DNA from: Symbioplanes lichenis
GTDB lineage: Bacteria; Actinomycetota; Actinomycetes; Mycobacteriales; Micromonosporaceae
Reading direction: 5' to 3'
DNA length: 64,000 bases
Assembly: GCF_030709675.1 (NCBI RefSeq)
Contig: NZ_JAUZQD010000011.1
Span: 186,001-250,000 of the forward strand
The position numbers were made by a program, and so were the translations under genes. This document shows, in pieces, positions 27,759 through 36,290 of this stretch. Below the pieces are notes generated by a model. The model saw nothing but the letters and a program-made list of their open reading frames with translations, was not told the DNA's origin and ran no database searches. Numbering within the stretch: position 1 is the first letter of the stretch; every line of letters starts with the position of its first letter.

Positions 27759-28652
27759 GTGGATGAGCCAACCCCCGATGTGACGACTGCGCAGGTCAGC
27801 GCCGACCTCCTCGCGCACCGGGATCACCCGGTCGTGATGGGCATCCTCAACGTGACTCCGGATTCCTTCTCCGACGGCGGTCGCTACGCCGGGTTGGAGG
27901 CAGCCGTCGGGCACGGTGTGGCGCTCCGGGCGGCGGGGGCCGACGTCGTCGACATCGGCGGGGAATCCACCCGTCCGGGCGCCGAGCGGGTCGGCGCCGC
28001 CACCGAGGCCGCCCGTGTCCTGCCGGTGATCAAGGAGCTGACCTCGGCCGGAGTGCCGGTCAGCATCGACACCACGCGGGCCGCCGTGGCCGCGGCGGCC
28101 CTCGAGGCGGGCGCCGTCGTGGTCAACGACGTCTCCGGCGGCCTCGCCGATCCCGGCATGGCCGCGGTGGTCGCCGACGCCGGCTGCCCGTGGATCCTCA
28201 TGCACTGGCGGGGCCATTCCCGGCGGATGGCGGATCTGGCCACTTATCGCGACGTCGTGGCCGAAGTGCGCACCGAGTTGCTCGCGCGCGCCGACGAGGC
28301 CGTGGCGGCCGGCGTCGACCCGGGCCGCCTGATCCTCGACCCCGGGCTCGGCTTCGCCAAGCGGGCGGAGCACAACTGGGCCCTCAGCGCCCACCTCGGC
28401 GAGCTGGTCACTCTCGGCTACCCCGTGCTGTTCGCCGCCTCGCGCAAGACCTACCTGGGCCGGCTGCTCGCGGGCCCGGACGGCGAGCCACGGCCCGTGC
28501 AGGAGCGGGAGGCGGCCACGATCGCCACGTCGCTGCTCGCCGTGGCGGCCGGCGCGTGGGGCGTCCGTGTTCATGATGTGCAAGGAACAGTCGACGCCTT
28601 CGCCGTGTGGCGAGCGACCGGCAGCCCGCGATGGGGAGGGGGAGCCCGATGA
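27759..28652 (+). CDS. folP: Dihydropteroate synthase
   Basis: Condenses p-aminobenzoate with dihydropterin pyrophosphate, the sulfonamide target. The 297-residue TIM-barrel protein has MGILNVTPDSFSDGG, GGESTRPGA, NDVSGG, a conserved SRKTYLGRLL loop and VHDVQGT near the end. GTG start. Its stop overlaps the folB ATG (ATGA), beginning a chain of coupled folate genes. Confidence 0.96.
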   Translation: MDEPTPDVTTAQVSADLLAHRDHPVVMGILNVTPDSFSDGGRYAGLEAAVGHGVALRAAGADVVDIGGESTRPGAERVGAATEAARVLPVIKELTSAGVPVSIDTTRAAVAAAALEAGAVVVNDVSGGLADPGMAAVVADAGCPWILMHWRGHSRRMADLATYRDVVAEVRTELLARADEAVAAGVDPGRLILDPGLGFAKRAEHNWALSAHLGELVTLGYPVLFAASRKTYLGRLLAGPDGEPRPVQEREAATIATSLLAVAAGAWGVRVHDVQGTVDAFAVWRATGSPRWGGGAR

Positions 28653-29008
28653 CCGATCGGATCCAGTTGCGCGGTCTGCGCGTCCGGGGCCACCACGGGG
28701 TGTTCGACTTCGAGCGCCGCGACGGTCAGGAGTTCGTGATCGACGTGGAGCTGGAGCTCGACCTCGGCCGGGCCGCCGCGACCGACGACGTCGCCGACAC
28801 TGTTCATTACGGGGAGCTGGCCGGGCGGCTCGCCGAGGTGGTGGCGGGCGAGCCGGTCAACCTGATCGAGACGCTGGCCGACCGGCTGGCCGCCGTCTGC
28901 CTGGCGGACGCCCGGGTGACCGCCGCGACGGTCACCGTGCACAAGCCGCAGGCCCCGATCCCCCACGAGTTCGCCGACGTCGCCGTCACCATCCGGAGAT
29001 CCCGATGA
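28649..29008 (+). CDS. folB: Dihydroneopterin aldolase
   Basis: Cleaves 7,8-dihydroneopterin to 6-hydroxymethyl-dihydropterin and glycolaldehyde. 119 residues, the usual size, beginning MTDRIQLRGLRVRGHHGVF. The conserved FERRDGQEF, the catalytic-region Tyr of VHYGELA and the C-terminal VTVHKPQAPIPHEFADVAV are present. It overlaps folP by 4 bases and folK by 4 bases. Confidence 0.95.
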   Translation: MTDRIQLRGLRVRGHHGVFDFERRDGQEFVIDVELELDLGRAAATDDVADTVHYGELAGRLAEVVAGEPVNLIETLADRLAAVCLADARVTAATVTVHKPQAPIPHEFADVAVTIRRSR

Positions 29009-29529
29009 GCCGGGCTCTGCTGTCGCTGGGCAGCAATCTCGGGGACCGCGTCTCCTACCTCCGGGCGGCGGTCGCGGGCCTGGGGCGTGGGAGGGAATGG
29101 GTCTCCGGGGTCTACGAGACGCCGCCGTGGGGCGATGCGGACCAGCCCGCGTACCTGAACGCGGTCGTCCTCGCCCACGACCCGGCCGCCGCCGCACGGA
29201 CCTGGCTCGACCGCGCGCGGGCGCTGGAGCAGGCGGCGGAGCGGGTGCGCGACCCCCAGCGGCGGTTCGGCCCGCGCACGCTGGATGTCGACGTGATCGC
29301 CGTCTGGGAGGACGACGGCGCGCCGGTGCTGAGCGACGACCCGGAGCTGACCCTGCCGCATCCGCGGGCGCACCTGCGCGCCTTTGTGCTGCGGCCCTGG
29401 GCCGACTGCGATCCCGGCGCCGTTCTGCCTGGTCATGGCCCGATCAAGAGCCTGCTGGAGGCGACCCTGAGCGCCGATGCGGCCGCGATGACCCCTCGCC
29501 CCGATCTGCCGCTAGAGTCACAGAGATGA
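29005..29529 (+). CDS. folK: 2-amino-4-hydroxy-6-hydroxymethyldihydropteridine pyrophosphokinase
   Basis: Transfers pyrophosphate from ATP to hydroxymethyl-dihydropterin, producing the folP substrate. 174 residues with LSLGSNLGDR at the N-terminus and the signature RFGPRTLDVDVI (metal-binding Asp pair), then LPHPRAHLRAFVLRPW. ATG overlaps the folB stop; its own stop overlaps the next ATG. Confidence 0.96.
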   Translation: MSRALLSLGSNLGDRVSYLRAAVAGLGRGREWVSGVYETPPWGDADQPAYLNAVVLAHDPAAAARTWLDRARALEQAAERVRDPQRRFGPRTLDVDVIAVWEDDGAPVLSDDPELTLPHPRAHLRAFVLRPWADCDPGAVLPGHGPIKSLLEATLSADAAAMTPRPDLPLESQR

Positions 29530-30041
29530 GCAACAACCCCCGCGGCGGCGCTCCCGACCCGTCGATGCGGCCGACCAGCCTGTCGGTGCTGGTGGTCGCG
29601 GGGCTGGCCGCCGCGGCCGTGGCGGTGCTCCTGCTCAGCCTCTTCTACTACGACACGAACGTCGAGGTGCCCTGGGCGCCGACCTTCGTGTTCGCCGCGC
29701 TGGCGGTGGCCGAGGCCCTGCTCGCCCAGAACACCAGGGCCCGCATCCAGCACAAGCCCGGCGCCGGGCGGATCAACGCGCTCGCGGTCGCCCGCTATGT
29801 CGTGCTGGCGAAGGCTTCCTCGCTCGCCGGAGCCCTCTACGCCGGATATTCGATCGGCATGCTCGCCTATCTTCTGCTGCAGAAGACGGTGGCGGCCGAC
29901 GCGGACCTGCCGGCCTCCGTCGGCGGGGTCGTCTCGGCCCTCGCGCTGGTCGGCGCGGCCCTGTGGCTCGAGCGCGCCTGCCGCGTCCCCCAGCAGCCCG
30001 ACCAGCGCGACGACCCCGACCGCCGAGCAGGCCGCGCGTAA
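29526..30041 (+). CDS. DUF3180 family membrane protein
   Basis: 171 residues with four hydrophobic helices (about 20-42, 52-68, 92-122 and 130-150). It matches the DUF3180 family, encoded right after folK in many actinobacteria (Rv3605c in M. tuberculosis). Function unknown. ATG overlaps the folK stop. The stop TAA lies inside a 28-bp direct repeat. Confidence 0.85.
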   Translation: MSNNPRGGAPDPSMRPTSLSVLVVAGLAAAAVAVLLLSLFYYDTNVEVPWAPTFVFAALAVAEALLAQNTRARIQHKPGAGRINALAVARYVVLAKASSLAGALYAGYSIGMLAYLLLQKTVAADADLPASVGGVVSALALVGAALWLERACRVPQQPDQRDDPDRRAGRA

Positions 30042-30098
30042 GGGCGGGGCGGGCCGGGCGTAAGAGCCGGGGCGGGGCGGGCCGGGCGTAAGAGCCGG
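30031..30098. repeat. 28-bp direct repeat at the DUF3180 stop codon
   Basis: A unit starting GGCGGGGCGGGCCGGGCGTA occurs at 30043 and 30071 (period 28), and its GCGTAA end matches the last codon plus stop of the DUF3180 gene (TAA 30039-30041). The stop region has in effect been copied twice downstream. Confidence 0.75.
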
Positions 30099-30175
30099 GA
30101 GCAGGAGCCCGGCGCAAGACTTGAACCGAGCTTCCCTCGCAACCGTATGCTGGGCCGCGGCGAGGAGGTGACGAG

Positions 30176-31405
30176 ATGGCCTACGACGAGACCGCATATC
30201 GTCGCAACACCGACGACGAGGTGCCCAGCGGTCCGGCCGCGTACCGGGCCGGAGTCGCCTCCGCCGAGCACCGGCACCGGCGGCCGGACCTGACCGACAC
30301 CGGCGGCACGCGGATCACCGAGCCGTTCGACACCGGCCGCCTGCCCGCGTGGGACGGCCGGGACCGGCTCGGGGTCCACATCGGCTGGGAGATCGTGCTG
30401 CTGCTGGCGGTCGCCGCGATCGCCTTCCTGCTCTACAACCAGGACTCCGCCGCCCTGCGCCGGCCCGATCTCGACGGCCTGCTCATCATGGGCGCCGCCG
30501 TCGGCCTGCTCGCGATGGGCGCCGGCCTGAGCCTGCGCGCCGGCGTGCCCAACCTGGCGCTCGGCCCGATCGCCCTCGCGGCCTCGCTGCACTACGCCGA
30601 GAACGGCGACCAGGGCCTGGTCACCTCCGCGGTCCCGGCGCTGGGCATCGCGGCGGGCGGCGGGCTGGTCGTCGCGCTGCTGATCCTCATGCTGCACATC
30701 CCCGCCTGGGCGGCGTCGCTGGGCGCGGCCTGCGGCGTGATCGTGTACGACCAGCTGCGCACCGCCCCGGTCGCGGTTCAGGGCACGTACGACCCGTCCG
30801 CCCACGCCTTCTGGCTCTTCGGCGGCTTCGCGCTGCTGGCCGTGTTCGCCGGCGCGCTCGGCACGATCACCCCGGTCCGGCGCCTGGTCGGCCGGATGCG
30901 CCCGGTCAGCGACCCGGCGGACCGGCGCGGCGGGCTGGCCGCGCTGCCGATCGTCGCCGCCCTGGTCGTCTCGTCGGTCTTCGCGGTCGGCGCGGGCGTG
31001 CTGCTGGCGGCGCGCACCCCGGACGTGCCGGTCGTCCCCGGCACCGGACTCGAGTGGACGGGCCTCGCGTTCGGCGCCGCGCTGCTGGCGGGCACGAGCG
31101 CGTACGGGCGCCGCGGCGGCATCTTCGGCACCCTCCTCGCGGTCACCGGCGTGGTGCTCTTCCTCGACTACGCCGACCGGCGCAACTTCGACATCGCCCT
31201 CTTCGCGGTCGCCGGGGTCCTGATCGGCATCGGTCTCCTGGCCACGCGGCTCGTCGAGACGTACGGGCAGCCGCTCCGCCCCACCGGCGCCGAGCAGGAC
31301 TGGAACGCCGCCCCCACCTCGGGCGTGGCCTGGTCTCCGGAGATGCCCGCCCCGGCGCCGCAGCAGGAGCGCTGGGATCTGGGCCCGTGGGGCAACGGCA
31401 GATAG
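30176..31405 (+). CDS. Orphan sugar-permease-like (BPD_transp_2) membrane protein
   Basis: 409 residues. A cytoplasmic N-terminus of about 65 residues is followed by nine or ten hydrophobic helices. The pattern GAGLSLRAGVPNLALGPIAL and a late GTSAYGRRGGIFGTLLAV resembles the inner-membrane subunits of RbsC/branched-chain amino-acid ABC importers. No matching ATPase or binding-protein gene adjoins it, so it may have another partner or role. ATG follows GAGGAGGTGAC, a strong ribosome site. Confidence 0.7.
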   Translation: MAYDETAYRRNTDDEVPSGPAAYRAGVASAEHRHRRPDLTDTGGTRITEPFDTGRLPAWDGRDRLGVHIGWEIVLLLAVAAIAFLLYNQDSAALRRPDLDGLLIMGAAVGLLAMGAGLSLRAGVPNLALGPIALAASLHYAENGDQGLVTSAVPALGIAAGGGLVVALLILMLHIPAWAASLGAACGVIVYDQLRTAPVAVQGTYDPSAHAFWLFGGFALLAVFAGALGTITPVRRLVGRMRPVSDPADRRGGLAALPIVAALVVSSVFAVGAGVLLAARTPDVPVVPGTGLEWTGLAFGAALLAGTSAYGRRGGIFGTLLAVTGVVLFLDYADRRNFDIALFAVAGVLIGIGLLATRLVETYGQPLRPTGAEQDWNAAPTSGVAWSPEMPAPAPQQERWDLGPWGNGR

Positions 31406-31423
31406 AAAACATATGCTGGGCTC

Positions 31424-31705
31424 ATGACCGACGCGACCTTCGCCGAGCTGGACGCCCTGCCCACCGAGGAGCTGCGCGAGCGCGCCTTCGCGAAGGCCCG
31501 GGAGAAGCGTGACCTGGCCTTCTTCTGGTCGGTGTTCAAGCACCTGCCCGACTCGGACGAGGCCGCCGTGCTCGACGGCGCCCCCAACACGGTCGGCCCG
31601 ACGGTCGACGAGGCCGTCGCCCTGTGGCGCGAGCTGACCGGCCACAGCTACGGCGATCAGGAACCGCTCCTGCGGGCAGCATTCATCGATTACCTGCAGA
31701 AGTAG
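31424..31705 (+). CDS. Small acidic protein of unknown function
   Basis: 93 residues, soluble, predicted helical, beginning MTDATFAELDALPTEELRER and ending LLRAAFIDYLQK. No recognised motif. It lies 18 bp after the permease-like gene on the same strand and is likely cotranscribed. Codon use matches its neighbours, which supports a real gene. Confidence 0.65.
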   Translation: MTDATFAELDALPTEELRERAFAKAREKRDLAFFWSVFKHLPDSDEAAVLDGAPNTVGPTVDEAVALWRELTGHSYGDQEPLLRAAFIDYLQK

Positions 31706-31758
31706 GACATATACGGCTGTCGTTTGAAGCTGAGGGCCCGCTGGGAATCTAGCGGCCC

Positions 31759-32253
31759 ATGGCTCTCACCAATCGTTACAAGTCCGCGGTCGGGGCCGGG
31801 ACCCTGACCGCGCTGATACTGGTCCTGGTCTTCGGCAGCCCCTGGTACGCCGACTGGGCCGCGGACAACACCCGGTCGGACACGGCCCTGGGCTGGTGGC
31901 TGCAGCTGCTGTCCTGGCCGCGCTGGCGCTTCGACTCCGACGACACCTTCCGGTCGATCCTCGTCGCCGATCTCAAGGCCATCCTCGTGGTGGTCCTGAC
32001 GGCCCTCTTCCTCTATCTGCTGCCCGGCTCCCAGCTGGCCCGGGCCCGCGGGACGCTCAGCCAGTTCTTCGCGGGCTGGGGCTCCTACATCTTCGCGGGC
32101 GGCTTCGCCGCGCTGCTGACCACGCTCTTCCTGGCCAACCCGTCGCTGCTCAACGCGTTCACCGCGGCGGGCGCCGGCTCCGCGTACGGCCTCTTCGTCG
32201 GCTGGATCGTCGGCCTGGCCACCCTCGGCGGCCGCCGCGGCACCTCCCGCTGA
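31759..32253 (+). CDS. Four-helix membrane protein of unknown function
   Basis: 164 residues. Hydrophobic helices are near 12-32, 68-90, 103-125 and 135-157, with a Trp-rich loop (WWLQLLSWPRWRF) between the first two. No recognised family. It ends 19 bp from the convergent OpuCA-like ATPase gene. Function cannot be inferred. Confidence 0.6.
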   Translation: MALTNRYKSAVGAGTLTALILVLVFGSPWYADWAADNTRSDTALGWWLQLLSWPRWRFDSDDTFRSILVADLKAILVVVLTALFLYLLPGSQLARARGTLSQFFAGWGSYIFAGGFAALLTTLFLANPSLLNAFTAAGAGSAYGLFVGWIVGLATLGGRRGTSR

Positions 32254-32272
32254 CCGCACCGGGCGGCCCGGG

Positions 32273-33262
<990 letters not shown>

Positions 33263-33264
33263 GT

Positions 33265-33984
33265 ATGTCCTTCCTGTCGAGGGCCCCGGCGCCTGCGTGG
33301 CCCCTGGCCGCCCCCGCTGACGGGCCGGGAAATCCGTGGTTCTCCTGGCGCTATGTCCACGACAACGCCGACGAGATCCTGACCGCTCTGCAGTTCCACG
33401 CGGGTCTCACCGCCCGTGCGGTGATCTTCGCGCTGATCGTCGCCCTGCCGCTCGCGATCGTCGCCTACTGGTGGCGTCCGCTGACCGGGCCGATTCTTGC
33501 ACTCTCCGGCGTTCTCTACACGATTCCTTCGCTGGCACTGCTCGCCCTGGTCGCTCCTGCGGTGGGAACCACCCGCGACACGTCGGTGCTGATCGCCCTC
33601 GTGCTGTATGCGCTGCTCGTGCTCGTGCGCAACATCCTGGCCGGGCTCACCCAGGTGCCCGCCGAGGTGCGGGACGCGGCGGCGGGCATGGGCTACGGCC
33701 GCTTCGGACGGCTGGTGCGCATCGAGCTGCCGCTCGCGCTGCCGGGCGTACTCACCGGGTTGCGGTTGGCGACGGTGTCCACCGTGGCGCTTGTCACCGT
33801 CGGCTCGCTGATCGGCCAGGGCGGTCTCGGGGACATGATCCTGGGCGGCTTCCGGAACAACTTCTACAAGGCCGAGATCATGACCGGCGCGGTCCTGTGC
33901 GTGGCGCTGGCGCTGGTGCTCGACCTGCTGATCGCCGGGGCCGGCCGGCTGCTGACGCCCTGGGCGCGGGAGCGGCGCGCGTGA
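33265..33984 (+). CDS. opuCB: Osmoprotectant ABC transporter permease 1 (OpuCB-like)
   Basis: 239 residues with about six membrane helices and the permease EAA-type loop (EVRDAAAGMGYGRFGRLVRIELPLALPGV). Membrane channel subunit paired with the second permease below. ATG is the only early in-frame start and has no Shine-Dalgarno; two bases separate it from the divergent ATPase gene, so a leaderless transcript is likely. Its stop overlaps the next GTG (GTGA). Confidence 0.9.
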   Translation: MSFLSRAPAPAWPLAAPADGPGNPWFSWRYVHDNADEILTALQFHAGLTARAVIFALIVALPLAIVAYWWRPLTGPILALSGVLYTIPSLALLALVAPAVGTTRDTSVLIALVLYALLVLVRNILAGLTQVPAEVRDAAAGMGYGRFGRLVRIELPLALPGVLTGLRLATVSTVALVTVGSLIGQGGLGDMILGGFRNNFYKAEIMTGAVLCVALALVLDLLIAGAGRLLTPWARERRA

Positions 33985-34697
33985 ACTACTTCCACGAGGG
34001 CTTCGTCTGGCTCAACGACCCGCTGAACTGGACCAACCCCGGCGGCCTGCTCGACCGGCTCGAGGAGCACCTGGTCATCAGCCTGTGGGCGGTGCTGATC
34101 GGCTGCCTGGTCGGCTGGCCGCTCGGCATCTGGCTCGGACACCGCGGCCGCGGTGGTGCGGCGGTCGTCACCGTGGCGAACCTCACGCTGGCGCTGCCGA
34201 CGCTCGCGCTGCTGACCATCCTGCCGCTCACGCCGCTGGGCTTCGGCAAGCCGCCGGTCGTGGTGGCGCTGGCCGTCTTCGCGGTACCGCCGCTGCTGGC
34301 CAACGCCTACACCGGGCTGCGCCAGATCGACCCCGAGACGCGGGAGGCGGCGCGGGGCATGGGCCTGTCCGGGGGCCAGGTGCTGCGGCGGGTGGAGCTG
34401 CCGCTGTCGGTGCCCTATCTCGCGGCGGGGTTGCGTACGGCCGCGGTGCAGGTGGTGGCAACCGCGGCGCTGGCGGCGTTCGTCAACGGCGGCGGGCTCG
34501 GGGAGATCATCTCGGCCGGCTTCGGCATCGGCATGAGCAACGGCGGCGGCGGTCAGATCGTCGCCGGCGGCATCGCCGTGGCGCTGCTCGCGCTGCTGGT
34601 GGAGGGCCTGCTCGCGCTGCTGCAACGCCTGGTCACCCCCAAGGCTCTGCGCCGCGCCCGTCGTGGTCGCGCCACTGCGGCGGCCCCGGCCGGCTGA
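33981..34697 (+). CDS. opuCD: Osmoprotectant ABC transporter permease 2 (OpuCD-like)
   Basis: 238 residues, six or so membrane helices, with the EAA loop ETREAARGMGLSGGQVLRRVELPLSVPYL. It forms a heterodimeric channel with the preceding permease. GTG start overlaps the upstream stop by four bases. The C-terminus is Arg-rich. The binding-protein gene follows after 319 bp. Confidence 0.9.
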   Translation: MNYFHEGFVWLNDPLNWTNPGGLLDRLEEHLVISLWAVLIGCLVGWPLGIWLGHRGRGGAAVVTVANLTLALPTLALLTILPLTPLGFGKPPVVVALAVFAVPPLLANAYTGLRQIDPETREAARGMGLSGGQVLRRVELPLSVPYLAAGLRTAAVQVVATAALAAFVNGGGLGEIISAGFGIGMSNGGGGQIVAGGIAVALLALLVEGLLALLQRLVTPKALRRARRGRATAAAPAG

Positions 34698-35016
34698 TTT
34701 TTCCTTTAAGTACGCACGGAGAGAAGTCCCGTGTCGGAACGATCCGCTCGCTGCCTGGTCCCGCCCCTCGATTCGCCGCCGGGCTGTGACCGGTGGCTGA
34801 GCGCAGCCGGGTCCCGCCCTTCGATTCGCCGCCGGGCCGTCATCGGTGGCTGAGCGCAGCCGGGTCACGTAACGAATCCGCAACGTAGCGGCCGGAGCGG
34901 CATAGGCTGTCGTACCCCCAAGTTAGGAACGAGGGTGGGCGGCCCGGCATCGTCGCGGTTGCCCGTCGGACACGCGGCGCCGCCACCGGGCGCGCCGGGA
35001 CACAGAAGGCGGCAGC
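34698..35016. other. 319-bp spacer before the binding-protein gene, with a 53-bp tandem duplication
   Basis: A 53-bp unit is present twice in tandem, at 34759-34811 and 34812-34864, differing at five or so positions. The rest shows no open frame with recognisable protein and no clear promoter or riboswitch to my eye. The following lipoprotein gene may be transcribed from here or read through from the permeases. Confidence 0.7.
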
Positions 35017-36012
35017 ATGCGACGACACCTGCTCCTGACGGCCGGCACCCTCGTGGTCGCCGCGGCCGTCCTGACCGGCTGCGGGGAGTCCGGCTCCTCC
35101 GGCACCGAAGCCCCCGCGAGCTCCGCCACGGGCGCCGGCTGCGCCCCGGTCGCGGGCGACGAGCTGGTCGTGCTCACCGACGACAAGAAGCTGCAGAACA
35201 CCGACAATGTCGTTCCGGCGATCAACAAGAAGGCGTCCTCGCCCCAGCTGATCGCGGCGCTCGACAAGGTCTCCGCGGCGCTCGACACGGCCAAGCTCAT
35301 CGAGCTCAACAAGGCCGTCGACATCGACCGCAAGTCGTCCAAGGCCGCCGCGACCGAGTTCGCCACCGCGAACAACCTGACCGCCGGCCTCGAGAAGGGC
35401 CCCGGCGGCCAGATCACGGTCGGCGCGGCGAACTTCAGCGAAAATGCCACGCTCGGCGAGCTCTACAGCATCGCGCTGACCGCGGCGGGCTACACGGTCA
35501 AGGTGCAGCAGATCGGCAACCGCGAGCTCTACGAGCCGGCCCTGGAGAAGGGCGAGATCGACGTCGTCCCGGAGTATGCCGCCACGCTGGCGACGTTCCT
35601 GCAGGGCAAGGCCGACAAGAGCGCCAAGGACCCGTCCTCGGCCGACCTGCAGACCACGATGACCGCCCTCACCGGGCTCGGCGAGAAGGTCGGCCTGGTC
35701 TTCGGCACCGCGTCACCGGCCCAGGACCAGAACGCCTTCGCGACCACCCAGGCGTTCGCCGCCAAGTACGGCGTGACGACCCTCTCCGACCTCGCCGCCA
35801 AGTGCTCCGGGGCCGCCACCGTGCTCGGCGGGCCGCCCGAGTGCCCGCAGCGGCCGAAGTGCCAGCAGGGCCTGGTCGAGACGTACGACTTCCAGGCCGG
35901 CAAGTTCAGCTCCCTGGACGCCGGCGGTCCGCTCACCAAGACCGGCCTCAAGCAGGGCACGATCAGCGTCGGCCTGGTCCTCAGCTCGGACGGCGCGCTC
36001 GCGGCGGGCTGA
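35017..36012 (+). CDS. opuCC: Osmoprotectant-binding lipoprotein, domains in circularly permuted order
   Basis: 331 residues with a lipoprotein signal (lipobox LTGC, C22), so anchored outside the membrane to feed the OpuC permeases. The usual family order is IxVGxxNFxE, GNRExYxPALExGEIDxxPEY, STD, then a terminal LVVLxDDKxLQ...NVVP and ELNxxVD block. Here the terminal block comes first (E49-LVVLTDDKKLQ, NVVPAIN, LIELNKAVDID) and the normal N-terminal block follows (ITVGAANFSEN from I133, GNRELYEPALEKGEIDVVPEY near 168). The protein ends at LVLSSDGALAAG, where the LVVL block normally begins. All parts seem present once. Confidence 0.85.
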   Translation: MRRHLLLTAGTLVVAAAVLTGCGESGSSGTEAPASSATGAGCAPVAGDELVVLTDDKKLQNTDNVVPAINKKASSPQLIAALDKVSAALDTAKLIELNKAVDIDRKSSKAAATEFATANNLTAGLEKGPGGQITVGAANFSENATLGELYSIALTAAGYTVKVQQIGNRELYEPALEKGEIDVVPEYAATLATFLQGKADKSAKDPSSADLQTTMTALTGLGEKVGLVFGTASPAQDQNAFATTQAFAAKYGVTTLSDLAAKCSGAATVLGGPPECPQRPKCQQGLVETYDFQAGKFSSLDAGGPLTKTGLKQGTISVGLVLSSDGALAAG

Positions 36013-36084
36013 TCCGGCCGGGTCGCGTTCCCTCGGGGCGCTCGCGGCTTGTTGATCCGCTTTCGTTCGGCCGGGTCGCGTTCC
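36010..36084. repeat. Direct repeat containing the opuCC stop codon
   Basis: The segment from the stop codon, TGATCCG followed by GCCGGGTCGCGTTCCC (36010-36032), recurs at 36052-36084 with a ten-base insertion between the two parts. The gene's stop is thus part of the repeat. From 36085 to 36290 I see no gene; the downstream gene's promoter should lie there. Confidence 0.7.
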
Positions 36085-36290
36085 CCTGGAGCGCGGCCCG
36101 GCCGATGATCTTGCGGAGGGTTCACTCCGCGCGGCGTGCGGATAGTGCGAAGCGAGAATTTCCGGATGGGTTTCGCCTCTCGCGACCCCGCGACGAGCTG
36201 CTGTAACGCCCGCCGGGGGACGATCCGGGCACCCGCGGTGGCCCTTTGCCCCGTTTCGGGACGCGAGCACTCTCGGTAGCATCTGGCCCC

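Noticed and set aside
34698..35016. Riboswitch (for example c-di-AMP type) before the osmoprotectant-binding gene
   Set aside because: The 319-bp spacer tempts this idea because disA is in the window, but I see only a 53-bp duplication and no recognisable riboswitch core.
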